Of a stretch of 64,000 bases of DNA, positions 39,051-49,278 are shown in pieces. Both the position numbers and the translations under genes were made by a program. This stretch comes from Gammaproteobacteria bacterium (GTDB lineage Bacteria > Pseudomonadota > Gammaproteobacteria > Pseudomonadales > Pseudohongiellaceae): positions 94,709 through 158,708 of the forward strand of contig PBYU01000023.1 in the NCBI GenBank assembly GCA_002730035.1, in the 5' to 3' direction. Every line of letters starts with the position of its first letter. The first letter of the stretch is position 1. Below the pieces are notes generated by a model. That model was given only the letters and a program-made list of their open reading frames with translations. It did not search any database and was not told the DNA's origin.

Positions 39051-40571
39051 ATGAGAAGAACAATACCTGGCCTGGCGTTTTTTCTAGTATGTGTACTGTA
39101 TTCCTCTACAGCAGTAACACAGATAATCGAGTGGGAAGTTGGGCTTACTTCGAATCGAGCTCTTATCCGAGCGCGCGGAGTCAGCGCTGCAGTGCAAGCT
39201 GCGCCCACGATTCTGTATCTGGCAGGATTGACGGGTAATACGGGCTTTTCGGATGAACTGGAGTCGATCCTCGAAAACTATGCACGAACTGAGGAGCGTT
39301 CCAGACCAGTCAAGCTGATAATCATCCCAGTTGCGAACCCGGATGGCGAAGAACTAATCTTCCCGCCGCTGGGCAGGGCTTATGCTGAGAACCCGGTCTC
39401 CCATGCACTATGGCGATGGATAGGCACCCATGCACCCGACCTGGTGATTGTGGCTGGGCAGGATGCCGGTGGATTTGTCGATGCACTACAGGGTGAAGCC
39501 GTGGCGAGCTTCGGCTCGATTCCAGTGCAGGTATTCTCTACACGAACGACAGGCCTGAACTTCCTGCTCGCTTTGCAACAAGCGGAAGCATCGGAAGCGA
39601 GTCTGGAGTTGGCTCGCCGGCTAGTTCGAACTCCTGCTGAACTCGCAGATCAACTGGCGCAAAGCTACGGCTATAATTTTTCCACCCCTGCCTACGTGCC
39701 GGGAATGAGTTTGATCGGGCGCATGCGATTGGGCCAGATGCAGGAAATAGAAATCCAACTGCAACCCTACCTTACGGGATCAGCCATTGAGGTCTACAAT
39801 GCCTCAGTGATGGCCGGTCAGTTGGTATTTGCCGAGTTCGCCGAGCGAACCGGCAATGCGGCGGCCCGACAGTTGACCATCAACGCCGCCGAGTTGGCCT
39901 TCGATGAACAGGGCAATCCGCGGGCAGCCATGCCCATGCACGCCGAGATGAGTGATTCATTCTTCATGGTTACGCCGTTGTTGGTAAAAGCGGGTAAGTT
40001 GACAGCTGAGAGCAAGTATTTCGATATGGCCGCCCGGCACGTGAACTACATGCGCGAGATGCTGGTACAGGAAAACGGTTTGTATCGTCATTCCCCGGAA
40101 GCCGATGTCGCCTGGAGTCGGGGCAATGGTTTTCCGGCGTTGGGCATGGCGCTGAGTCTCAGTGATTTTCCTGAAACCCACCCGGCCTATGGCGCATTGA
40201 TGAGTATCTTCATTCATCATCTCGAATCTCTGCTGCCCTATCAGGATGTCGATGGCATGTGGCATGAAGTGATCGATTATCCGGGCTCTTTTGCCGAGAT
40301 TACCTCCACCGCAATGATTGGGATTGCCATCAAGCGCGGCCTCGATCGCAACTGGCTGCCAGCTGCTACTTATCAGCCGGTGCTCGACAAGATTTGGCGC
40401 GCCGTGAGCATCCGCACCAGTCTCGGCGGCGAATTCATCAATGCCTGTACTTCTACCGGCAAAATGCTCTCACTGGATGCTTACCTCGATCGACCGGCGA
40501 TACTCGGCCGAGACGACCGGGCAGGGGGCGTGGTCATGCTGTTTGCTAATGAAATGGCGGGCAATAGGTGA
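39051..40571 (+). CDS. GH88/GH105-like glycoside hydrolase with unusual N-terminal M14-like region
   Basis: C-terminal half 'YFDMAARHVNYMREMLVQENGLYRHSPEADVAWSRGNGFPALGMALSL'; N-terminal 'VKLIIIPVANPDGEE'. Confidence 0.75.
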   Translation: MRRTIPGLAFFLVCVLYSSTAVTQIIEWEVGLTSNRALIRARGVSAAVQAAPTILYLAGLTGNTGFSDELESILENYARTEERSRPVKLIIIPVANPDGEELIFPPLGRAYAENPVSHALWRWIGTHAPDLVIVAGQDAGGFVDALQGEAVASFGSIPVQVFSTRTTGLNFLLALQQAEASEASLELARRLVRTPAELADQLAQSYGYNFSTPAYVPGMSLIGRMRLGQMQEIEIQLQPYLTGSAIEVYNASVMAGQLVFAEFAERTGNAAARQLTINAAELAFDEQGNPRAAMPMHAEMSDSFFMVTPLLVKAGKLTAESKYFDMAARHVNYMREMLVQENGLYRHSPEADVAWSRGNGFPALGMALSLSDFPETHPAYGALMSIFIHHLESLLPYQDVDGMWHEVIDYPGSFAEITSTAMIGIAIKRGLDRNWLPAATYQPVLDKIWRAVSIRTSLGGEFINACTSTGKMLSLDAYLDRPAILGRDDRAGGVVMLFANEMAGNR

Positions 40572-40708
40572 TATTTACAACAGGCTGATAAGAACTAGCT
40601 GAGAAGTATTTTACTGGACGCTGCGTTAACCCACGCAGAGTTCCGCAGCGCGCGGAGCGTAATCGGCAGGGATTGCCAGTACCAGACGACAGACAGAGGT
40701 AATCCGGT

Positions 40709-41992
40709 ATGAAAAGAATACTGCCACGTATCGCAACTGGAGTACTGCTTGTCGCCTTGCCGGTGTTCTTGGCGTTTCCTGCCCCCACCGTGTTTCCCAC
40801 GGGCACTACGATCTACTACCCCGATCAGGCCCACGGCAGCTACATCCTCGTCTCTGACCACAACAACGTCAGCAACCACCCGCAAGCTTCGGTGCGCGCG
40901 CAAGGCGTTGTGCCCGACGATGTGCGCCTGATCGACATGAATGGCAACGTCGTGCATGCCTGGCGGGTAGAACCCTATTTCAATAAACGCAGCCGATTAC
41001 TGCCAAATGGCAACCTGGTTACCGTCGGTAATAATCGCCGCATTGTGGAGTACGACTGGGACGGCAATATCGTCTGGACTCACGAAGGTATCGGCTCGGT
41101 CAACGACATGCGCGTGCTGGCTAACGGCAATAGGTTGCTGGTTGCACATGACCCGATGCCTGCGGAGTTCCAGCAACAAGTCATAGATCAGGCTGCCACA
41201 CAGTGGTGGGGTGCGCGCAATCGGGGCAGCGAAGAGGTGCAGCAAAGCGCAGATCTGTACGAGGTCAATGTCGAGGGCGAGGTCGTGTGGGAATGGCACG
41301 CCTATAACCACCTCGATCTGAACCGCTGGTCGCCGGCCACACCTGAGGGTGACTGGTTGCATGTTAACTCCATGGCACCGATTCCAGAGAATAAGTGGTA
41401 TGACGCAGGAGACGAACGCTTCAAGCCAGGCAATATTCTCCTCAATGCCAGAAATATCAACACCATGTACATAATTGACAAGAACAGCAAACAGGTCGTA
41501 TGGGAGGGAACCCATAATTATAACGGCGGTATGTCTCACTCCCACGAACCGGAGATGATAGAAAAAGGCAGGCCGGGAGCCGGCAACATCATTCTATTTG
41601 ATAACGGGCTCTTCACCACGAATCGAGTCCATACCGGGCAGACCTATATCGTGGAATTGAATCCGGTAACTTGGGACGTGGTGTGGGTTTACGAAACCGA
41701 AGGTTATGCAAATATCAAGTTCTTCAGTAAGACCATGGGCAGCCAGAAGCGTCTTCCCAATGGCAACACGTTTATCGCCGAAGACAATACCGGTCGTTTG
41801 TTTCAGGTTAAACCGGACAAATCCATAGTCTGGGAATATGTCAATCGGGGAGGAACTACCCGACCCTCGGTTGTACCCTATGATTTCACGCCACAGTTGC
41901 GTGCCATGGACAGGCCGCAGGAGCTAGCGGTGACGCCGCCGAACAATCTCGAGTGGCAGATTCAACCAGACATTTACAGAGACGCGAATTAG
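40709..41992 (+). CDS. Arylsulfotransferase (ASST)-family protein
   Basis: 'VRLIDMNGNVVHAWRVEPYFNKRSRLLPNGNLVTVGNNRRIVEYDWDGNIVWTHEG' and 'MSHSHEPEMI...' typical of ASST/ArylS propeller proteins. Confidence 0.8.
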   Translation: MKRILPRIATGVLLVALPVFLAFPAPTVFPTGTTIYYPDQAHGSYILVSDHNNVSNHPQASVRAQGVVPDDVRLIDMNGNVVHAWRVEPYFNKRSRLLPNGNLVTVGNNRRIVEYDWDGNIVWTHEGIGSVNDMRVLANGNRLLVAHDPMPAEFQQQVIDQAATQWWGARNRGSEEVQQSADLYEVNVEGEVVWEWHAYNHLDLNRWSPATPEGDWLHVNSMAPIPENKWYDAGDERFKPGNILLNARNINTMYIIDKNSKQVVWEGTHNYNGGMSHSHEPEMIEKGRPGAGNIILFDNGLFTTNRVHTGQTYIVELNPVTWDVVWVYETEGYANIKFFSKTMGSQKRLPNGNTFIAEDNTGRLFQVKPDKSIVWEYVNRGGTTRPSVVPYDFTPQLRAMDRPQELAVTPPNNLEWQIQPDIYRDAN

Positions 41993-42023
41993 TCCATAGG
42001 CAATATCAATCCGGTGGATTCTG

Positions 42024-42581
42024 TTGTGGTACAGTGGTTCTACAAGCGATAACCAGTCCGGAGGCGCCAGCAAACCCATGAAAAAATTCCTATTAATAAT
42101 TCTTACCATTGTGGCAACTGCAGTTACGACTTCAGCGCAGGACTCGGGTGCACCGCCTGCCATTTACAAGTCCGAGGCAGATATTCTGACGGGACTGGAA
42201 CAGGCGGCAGCCTCGTCTGCTTCTGCTGGAGGCTGGTCGGTTACGGTCTCACCCGGTATCACCGTGCGCCGCCGCAGCAGCTCGGTGGAACAATATGCGA
42301 TCTTTCATCCGTACAGCGTGGAGATTTACAGGATCCTGGAAGGCAGTGGCACACTGGTCACCGGTGGCCTGCTGAAGTTACCCCTGGCGGAGTCGCCGAA
42401 TCCCAATATAATCCGCACGGCCAACGGCATCGAGGGTGGGCTGGCCAGACGAGTCAGTGAAGGAGACATCCTGGTACTGCAACCCGGTACCCCGCACTGG
42501 TTCAGTTCCATCGATGGCGATTCCATCACCTACATGGAGTCGCGCGTCCGCATTGCCACCAATCCTGTGCAGTATCAGTAG
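42024..42581 (+). CDS. Exported cupin-like protein
   Basis: 'FHPYSVEIYRILEGSGTLVTGG', 'ILVLQPGTPHWFSSIDGDSITYMESRV'. Confidence 0.75.
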   Translation: MWYSGSTSDNQSGGASKPMKKFLLIILTIVATAVTTSAQDSGAPPAIYKSEADILTGLEQAAASSASAGGWSVTVSPGITVRRRSSSVEQYAIFHPYSVEIYRILEGSGTLVTGGLLKLPLAESPNPNIIRTANGIEGGLARRVSEGDILVLQPGTPHWFSSIDGDSITYMESRVRIATNPVQYQ

Positions 42582-42622
42582 ATTGGAGTAGAGTGTCGGT
42601 GATGCCCTCGGAGGAATGCCCA

Positions 42623-42898
42623 ATGAAGAAAATGACATTTGCAAGTGCCGTGCTGCTGACTTTGTTTGCATGTGGCTCGAGCGCCAATTTCAACATGATG
42701 AGCAACGATGAGATTACCAGTTACAATCAATCCGTTGGCACTTGGGAGCAAGTGATATGCCGAGAGGAAGACCATGTACGCAGTCGGATTCCCCGGCGTC
42801 GCTGCCAGACTCGACTAGCATGGCAACAAGGTGTGATCGGCGATGTTGGCCAGTTAGGCACTGCCAGTCCCGGCAAGGACCAGATTGGTGTCGACTAG
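42623..42898 (+). CDS. Small conserved lipoprotein
   Basis: Lipobox 'LLTLFACGSS'; 'VICREEDHVRSRIPRRRCQTRLAWQ' arrangement. Confidence 0.65.
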   Translation: MKKMTFASAVLLTLFACGSSANFNMMSNDEITSYNQSVGTWEQVICREEDHVRSRIPRRRCQTRLAWQQGVIGDVGQLGTASPGKDQIGVD

Positions 42899-42907
42899 TA
42901 ATAGAAT

Positions 42908-43222
42908 TTAGACTTTAGCTGCAGATTTGCTTGTCGGATTGATCGCCAGCCGTATCGGCTTGACAGAAATATCCTGCCAGACACCTCCCGTGACATAGGG
43001 ATCATTTTCCAGCCAGTGATCCAGCGCCTGTCGTGAATCAAAATCCACGTAGAGTGTCGATCCGATCATCTGGTCTTCATCATCGAGAATAGCGCCACCG
43101 GCGATGATGTGGCCAGATTCCTTGAGCAGCCCGGCACCATCGATATGGGCAGGCCGGGCAGCCATGCGCCGGTCGTTAGCTTGTTCATCGGTGCCGTCGT
43201 AGGCGATTACTAAAAACTGCAT
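42908..43222 (-). CDS. YciI-family protein
   Basis: 'MQFLVIAYDGTDEQANDRRMAARPAHID...LYVDFDSRQALDHWLENDPYVTGGVW'. Confidence 0.88.
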   Translation of the reverse strand: MQFLVIAYDGTDEQANDRRMAARPAHIDGAGLLKESGHIIAGGAILDDEDQMIGSTLYVDFDSRQALDHWLENDPYVTGGVWQDISVKPIRLAINPTSKSAAKV

Positions 43223-43253
43223 AACAAATATCCTTGGTCCTTGGGAGCAATAG

Positions 43254-44786
43254 TTAAAGTATTCCCTGGTTGCGATGATCGCCTTGTTTGGGACGTACCA
43301 CATTCTTAAGCGGGATGTTCATCCCACCGGTTGATTCCAGCCATTGGTAGACATCGTTGGCAAAGCCTTCGATGCGTTGCTGATGCTCTGGCGAATCGAT
43401 CAGGTTCTGCGTCTCATTCGGGTCGTTCTGCAGATCATAAAATTCGTTGGTGTCCCAGATGCCATGGTAACGAATATACTTATAGCGATCCGTGCGTACA
43501 CCGAACATGGTCGGCGTCTGCGGATAGTCCATCTCCCAGTAGTATTCGTAGAAGATCCGATCACGCCATGCCGTGTCCTGCCGGTTAAGCAGTGGTGTTA
43601 TCGACATGCCTTGCATATGAGCCGGCATCTGTAGACCGGCGGCTTCCAGTATGGTGGGTGCGATATCGATATTCTGTACCAGCGCTCCGATCGGCGCGCC
43701 ACCGCGGAGGCGTTCCGGCCATCGCATCAGTAATGGTACTTTTGCCGATTCTTCGTAGAAGTGGCGCTTATCGATGAGGCCATGTTCGCCAAAGGAAAAG
43801 CCGTTATCCCCCATGTAGATAACCAGGGTGTCTTGTGCCATGTCATTTGCATCCAGATAATCCAGCACCGTACCGACACTCTCATCGACACCCATCAGCG
43901 TTTCGGTGTAACGATAGAAGAACTCCTCGAAGTCGATGCTGCCATGATACATGTAGTCCACTCCGTGCCAGGATTCGCGCTGCTGCTTGACCCAGTCCGG
44001 TGTGCGGTTTTCGCCATAGTACTCGCGTCCACGTAAGGGTTCGCCATCGGCACCGGAAGAGGGTTGCGGTGGTGTGCCATACAGCGGTACTTCGTAGCTC
44101 GGTGGGTAGATGATTTCTTGCTCGTCATACTGGCCCTGATGGCGTTCGGCCGGTTCGAACCGGGCGTGCACTGCCTTGTGTGACAGGTACATGAAGAAGG
44201 GCTGTTCTTCGTCTCGAGTATCCAGCCAGTTGATGGCGTGCTCGGTAAGCAGGTCCGAGATGTAGGTGGTTTCATCGTAACTGACCTGCTCACCATTGAT
44301 GTTCAGTGTTGGACTGTAATAAACACCCTGGTCGCGAAAACTTTCCCAGTGATCGAAGCCGGGTTGCGGTGCGTCGCTGAGAGCGCCCATGTGCCACTTG
44401 CCAAAGAACCCGGTCTGGTAACCGGCGCTCTGCAGGTACTGGGGAAAATAGGTGAGATTGCCGGGGTCCGGTGCGGCATTATCGATCACCGTGTGGCTAT
44501 GGGAATACAGACCAGTAAGAATTGAAGCACGGCTCGGTGAGCACAGTGCAGTGGTCACGTAGGCATTAGGAAAGTAAGCGCCTTCCCGGGCCAGACGATC
44601 CAGGTTCGGCGTCTCCAGCCAGGGCACCTTGCCGGTGAATCCCATGAAATCGAAACGATGGTCGTCGCTGAGTATGAAGATAACGTTCTTCGGTGTCGAA
44701 TCTGGCAGCGCTACGAGCTGCAGCGGATTCTCTTCAGCTGTACAGGCAGTAAGGAAGGTTATAAACAGAAACAGCGACTTATGCAT
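43254..44786 (-). CDS. Sulfatase lipoprotein
   Basis: Lipobox 'FLTACTAEE'; catalytic 'TTALCSPSRASILTGLYSHSH'; 'MGDNGFSFGEHGLIDKRHFYEES'. Confidence 0.94.
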   Translation of the reverse strand: MHKSLFLFITFLTACTAEENPLQLVALPDSTPKNVIFILSDDHRFDFMGFTGKVPWLETPNLDRLAREGAYFPNAYVTTALCSPSRASILTGLYSHSHTVIDNAAPDPGNLTYFPQYLQSAGYQTGFFGKWHMGALSDAPQPGFDHWESFRDQGVYYSPTLNINGEQVSYDETTYISDLLTEHAINWLDTRDEEQPFFMYLSHKAVHARFEPAERHQGQYDEQEIIYPPSYEVPLYGTPPQPSSGADGEPLRGREYYGENRTPDWVKQQRESWHGVDYMYHGSIDFEEFFYRYTETLMGVDESVGTVLDYLDANDMAQDTLVIYMGDNGFSFGEHGLIDKRHFYEESAKVPLLMRWPERLRGGAPIGALVQNIDIAPTILEAAGLQMPAHMQGMSITPLLNRQDTAWRDRIFYEYYWEMDYPQTPTMFGVRTDRYKYIRYHGIWDTNEFYDLQNDPNETQNLIDSPEHQQRIEGFANDVYQWLESTGGMNIPLKNVVRPKQGDHRNQGIL

Positions 44787-44849
44787 GATTGACCACCTCT
44801 TTGATGTAGTGTTGTTGTTCTAAGGACCCTAATCAATCCAACAAATCTG

Positions 44850-45461
44850 TTAACTGACTAACTGCTTATACAGATCCATGAAAACCGGTATCAGGGAGCC
44901 CATTAACAACAATGCCATGCTGACATTGAAGATTCTCACATTGGAAGGATTCTTCAAAATGGTTTTTAAGGAAGTGCCAAACAATAACCACAACATAATA
45001 CACGGCGAGCCGAACACTAGAAAAATGAGTGCAATAGTCAATACCTGTAATAAATAGGAGTTGGAGATTACTGTGTAGGTCACCGTGGCGCCGATGGCCA
45101 GCACCCAGGCCTTCGGATTGACCCATTGAAAGGCAGCGGCCTGTACAAAGGAGAAGGGTTTGCCCTGGATTTTATTCAATTGCGAGACCGGAGCAGTGGC
45201 TATCTTCCAGGCCAGGTAGCTGAGATAGCCGGCACCGGCCACTTTCAGAATGACTTGCAAAATGGGCACTTGTTCAAACAACTGGGCCATGCCCAGCCCC
45301 ACCGCAATCACCATGGCGGGAAAGCCGAGGCAGATGCCAGTGTAGTGGGGCAGGCTGCGGCGGATGCCGTAGTTCAGCCCCGATGTCATGATCATGGCGT
45401 TATTGGGGCCGGGTGTCACACAGGTGCTGATAGCAAAGCTGATGATTGCCAGGTATTCCAA
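44850..45461 (-). CDS. LysE-family translocator
   Basis: 'STCVTPGPNNAMIMTSGLNYGIRRSLPHYTGICLGF', 6 TM layout. Confidence 0.92.
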   Translation of the reverse strand: MEYLAIISFAISTCVTPGPNNAMIMTSGLNYGIRRSLPHYTGICLGFPAMVIAVGLGMAQLFEQVPILQVILKVAGAGYLSYLAWKIATAPVSQLNKIQGKPFSFVQAAAFQWVNPKAWVLAIGATVTYTVISNSYLLQVLTIALIFLVFGSPCIMLWLLFGTSLKTILKNPSNVRIFNVSMALLLMGSLIPVFMDLYKQLVS

Positions 45462-45621
45462 TGGAACTAGAACTCATTTTTTTCGCAGGATAGGTTCCCG
45501 AAATGTTATTAAATAAACGACCCTAATGAAAGCGCCTGATTTACTTGGACATCTGCAAAGTAGAGGATTACTCTCTGGAGCATAGGCTGTTCAATAACGA
45601 TAAAGACTCAGGTGGTTAATC

Positions 45622-47502
45622 ATGCGATCGTTTATAGGGATCAATACTCTAGCTTTTCTCCTTAGTACTCTCGTGGCGTGTTCAGATCAATCGACTTCCG
45701 AACCGGCTGCTCCCGAACCTGTTGCTGCTCCCGCTACGGCAGCAGCAAGTGTCGAATACAACACTGAGCGCAACGCCTATTTCGGCGATCTGCACGTGCA
45801 CACCATGTATTCCTTCGATGCCTTTATCTTCGGTACCACGTCGTCACCGGACGATGCCTACGAGTTTGCCAAGGGCGGCACGATTACCCATCCGGCCGGC
45901 TTCGACATGACGCTGGATGTGCCGCTGGATTTTTACGGTGTAAGTGATCATGCGTTTTATCTCGGTGTATTGAGGGAGATGGCGAATCCTGATTCGGAGA
46001 TTTCTAAGCACGAGGCGGCCGCTGGAATGACTACGCTGGCTGGCGCTGCTGATAGAAGAGCAAAATTTCAGAGCATTCTGGGGGTTCTGCGTTCGCCTCG
46101 GGGACGCGAGCTCAATGATCCCGGCATAGTCAAATCTGCCTGGGACGACATCGTCGCCGCCGCCAATCGCCACAATGACCCGGGAAATTTCACCACCTTT
46201 ATCGCTTATGAATACACTACAACTGCTAGGGATGGTGGGAACCTGCACCGCAATGTCATTTTTCAGGGCGATACGGGATCGGAATTACCCTTCTCCAGGC
46301 TCGATTCGAGCAATCCGGAAGACCTGTGGGACTGGATGGATAGCAATCGCGCGGCAGGCATCGAGAGCCTGGCGATTCCGCACAACTCCAATGGCTCCAA
46401 TGGCAATATGTTCATGCTGGTGGATTCGGCCGGACAACCGCTAGACGATGCCTATGCCAACCAGCGCATGCGTAACGAACCGCTGGTTGAGATCACTCAG
46501 GTCAAGGGTACCTCCGATACCCATCCGGCCCTGTCACCGAACGACGAGTGGGCCGATTTCGAGATCATGCCGTATATGGTGGCATCGACTCTGTCCAGCC
46601 AGCCAGTGGGTAGTTATGTGCGGGAGGCGCTTATCAATGGTCTGCAGATGCAGGCGGAGCAGGGATTTAATCCCTACAAGCTCGGTTTCATCGGCTCCAG
46701 CGATACCCACAATGCCACCTATGCCGGCGACGAAGACGATTACTGGTCCAAGGTGGGCGTGGTGGATGGCACGCCTGAGCGGCGCAGCTCTATACCCTTG
46801 TCCGAACCGCTTCCGAATGGTGATCTCTATGCCGACGTCTATTACGATACGTGGGGCGCGGCCGGATTGGCCGGTGTGTGGGCCGAAGAAAACACCCGCG
46901 AGGCGATTTACGATGCCTTCCGCCGCAAGGAAACCTTCGGCACCTCCGGACCACGCATGAAGGTGCGCTTCTTCGCCGGCCATGACCTGCCGGCTGTCGA
47001 TGATAGCGACATGCTAGCCGCGGCTTATGCCTCGGGAGTAACCATGGGCAGTGACCTGATCGCCGCTGCCAATCAGCAACCATCCTTTATCGTATGGGCG
47101 GCGAAAGATCCCAACAGTGCGCCGCTGCAACGGGTACAGATCGTTAAGGGCTGGGTGGAGAACGGCGAAACCCGGGAGCAAGTGTACGACGTGGCTTGTG
47201 CCGATGGGGGATTGGTCGATCCGGCCACTAACCGCTGTCCAGAAAATGGGGCGACCGTAAATCTCAGTGATTGCAGCATCAGCGCAGGATTAGGAGCCAC
47301 CGAACTGAAGGCAGGCTGGCGGGACCCGCAGTACGATCCCTCTCAGCATGCCATGTACTATGTGCGCGCATTGGAGAATCCCAGCTGCCGCTGGTCCACC
47401 TGGGATGCGATTCGAGCCGGTGTTGCGCCGCGTCAGGACCTGGCGGCTACCATCCAGGAACGCGTGTGGTCTTCTCCTATCTGGATCACTCCTACCCAGT
47501 GA
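45622..47502 (+). CDS. DUF3604-domain lipoprotein (PHP-like)
   Basis: Lipobox 'STLVACSDQS'; 'NAYFGDLHVHTMYSFDAF'; 'GFIGSSDTHNATYAG'. Confidence 0.9.
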   Translation: MRSFIGINTLAFLLSTLVACSDQSTSEPAAPEPVAAPATAAASVEYNTERNAYFGDLHVHTMYSFDAFIFGTTSSPDDAYEFAKGGTITHPAGFDMTLDVPLDFYGVSDHAFYLGVLREMANPDSEISKHEAAAGMTTLAGAADRRAKFQSILGVLRSPRGRELNDPGIVKSAWDDIVAAANRHNDPGNFTTFIAYEYTTTARDGGNLHRNVIFQGDTGSELPFSRLDSSNPEDLWDWMDSNRAAGIESLAIPHNSNGSNGNMFMLVDSAGQPLDDAYANQRMRNEPLVEITQVKGTSDTHPALSPNDEWADFEIMPYMVASTLSSQPVGSYVREALINGLQMQAEQGFNPYKLGFIGSSDTHNATYAGDEDDYWSKVGVVDGTPERRSSIPLSEPLPNGDLYADVYYDTWGAAGLAGVWAEENTREAIYDAFRRKETFGTSGPRMKVRFFAGHDLPAVDDSDMLAAAYASGVTMGSDLIAAANQQPSFIVWAAKDPNSAPLQRVQIVKGWVENGETREQVYDVACADGGLVDPATNRCPENGATVNLSDCSISAGLGATELKAGWRDPQYDPSQHAMYYVRALENPSCRWSTWDAIRAGVAPRQDLAATIQERVWSSPIWITPTQ

Positions 47503-47522
47503 CCTGCGATGAGTAGCAAAGT

Positions 47523-48311
47523 ATGAATCGCGGGTTGCGACAGCCCCTGCTGTGGTTTGCACTAATCGGCGTATTCCTGTTCGTGGTCGATGCCCGCTTC
47601 TCGGTCGATCGTAGCGAGATCGTTGTCTCCGTTGCCCAGCAGGAAAGGCTGGCCACCCTGTGGCAGACCCAGACTGGATTGATCGCCTCAACCGCAGAGC
47701 TCAGTGCGCTGGTCGATAGCTGGATTCGTGAAGAAGTGCTCTACCGTGAGGCACTGCGGTTGGGATTAGACGCTGCAGACACCATCATCCGCCGCCGCCT
47801 GGTGCAGAAACTCGGTTTTATCGCTGAATCGGAACCGAGCGAAATACCCACCACTACCGAATTACAGGCTTACTACCGGGACAACCTGGCGGATTACACC
47901 TTGCCAGTACGCTACTCCTTTCGTCAGCGTTATTTTCAGACCATCGAGGCTGCCGAGCAGGCACTGCAACAAATCAGCCAGGGCCGCGATGCCAGCGAGT
48001 TCGGCGAATCCAGCATGCTTAACGCCGACTACGCCTACCGCAGTGTGCTGGACCTCAACGCAAACTTCGGCATCGGTTTTGCCGACAATCTGGTCGGATT
48101 GAGTGTAGGGCTCTGGGAAGGTCCTTTGCACAGCGGCCTGGGCTTTCACCTCGTGCAATTAACCGCGCTTCACCCGGCAGAGAATTCTCCATTTCCCAGC
48201 GTGCGCACACAGGTCGCGATGGACTACCAGCAGGCACGGCAGGTAAATGCCAGGGAAGATTACATCGATGATTTAATGGATCGCTATACGATCATCAGGG
48301 AATCGCGTTGA
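47523..48311 (+). CDS. Membrane-anchored PpiC-type peptidyl-prolyl isomerase-like protein
   Basis: N-terminal TM; 'SWIREEVLYREALRLGLDAADTIIRRRLVQKL', 'SVGLWEGPLHSGLGFHLVQLTALHP'. Confidence 0.78.
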   Translation: MNRGLRQPLLWFALIGVFLFVVDARFSVDRSEIVVSVAQQERLATLWQTQTGLIASTAELSALVDSWIREEVLYREALRLGLDAADTIIRRRLVQKLGFIAESEPSEIPTTTELQAYYRDNLADYTLPVRYSFRQRYFQTIEAAEQALQQISQGRDASEFGESSMLNADYAYRSVLDLNANFGIGFADNLVGLSVGLWEGPLHSGLGFHLVQLTALHPAENSPFPSVRTQVAMDYQQARQVNAREDYIDDLMDRYTIIRESR

Positions 48312-49267
48312 GAAGCTTGCTGGCACTGGTTCTATTGTTGTGTGCAGGAAGTGCATTCTGCCATGAGGTGCGACCGGCATTCCTGCAAATAGAAGAGCTG
48401 GACAGTGAGATCGCCTACCAAGCCTCCTTTCGTCAGCCACAAATCGGTGGCCGCTACCTGGGTCTCAGCCTGATAACAAACTGCGAACAGACCAGCCTGT
48501 CTGCCGGACTGAACGATGGTGCACTCACTGAAAATTTCGCCCTGAGTTGTATCGATGCGCCGCTTTCAGTCATTGAGATTGTCGGCCTGGAACGCACTCT
48601 GATCGATACCTTGGTAAACATTAGAAGCCTCGACGGCAGCGAGGCGAATTTTCTTATTAGCGGCGATGAGCCGTTCCTCGATATAAGCGCCGCCACCCCG
48701 ACTCTGCCGGTCTACCTGGCCATTGGAATCGAACACCTGCTACTGGGCTATGACCATATACTGTTCGTGCTGATGTTACTGTACCTGGTGCGCAAACCGC
48801 TGGATGTCATCAAGGTGGTCACCAGTTTCACGGTGGCTCATTCCTTAACACTGGCGCTGGCGGCTTTCGATGTGGTGCGATTATCGCAGTCACCGGTGGA
48901 GGCAGTGATAGCAGGCAGTATTGTCTTGCTGGCTTATGAAAATCTTCAGAAGCAACGTAGTCTGAGCAGCAGTTTTCCTGTGCTCATTGCCTTTGGCTTC
49001 GGCCTGTTGCACGGGTTGGGGTTTGCAGGTGCCCTGGCCGAGATCGGCCTGCCTGAGTCTAGCCAGTTGCTGGCGCTATTCCTGTTTAACGTGGGTATAG
49101 AGCTGGGGCAGCTGACTATTATTGCCGTGGTACTGCTGCTGTTGGCCAGCATGCGATTCAAGCTCAATCGAATTTTCTATGAAGCACCAATCTATCTGAC
49201 CGGCGGCATCGCCAGCTTCTGGTTTATCCAGCGCGCCTGGCTGATTCTTCTACCGGTAGTAAGCTGA
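48308..49267 (+). CDS. HupE/UreJ-family membrane protein
   Basis: 'GIEHLLLGYDHILFVLMLLYLVR', 'SFTVAHSLTLALA', 'AFGFGLLHGLGFAGALAE'; 4-nt overlap with upstream gene. Confidence 0.88.
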   Translation: MRSLLALVLLLCAGSAFCHEVRPAFLQIEELDSEIAYQASFRQPQIGGRYLGLSLITNCEQTSLSAGLNDGALTENFALSCIDAPLSVIEIVGLERTLIDTLVNIRSLDGSEANFLISGDEPFLDISAATPTLPVYLAIGIEHLLLGYDHILFVLMLLYLVRKPLDVIKVVTSFTVAHSLTLALAAFDVVRLSQSPVEAVIAGSIVLLAYENLQKQRSLSSSFPVLIAFGFGLLHGLGFAGALAEIGLPESSQLLALFLFNVGIELGQLTIIAVVLLLLASMRFKLNRIFYEAPIYLTGGIASFWFIQRAWLILLPVVS

Positions 49268-49278
49268 GGAATTACGCA

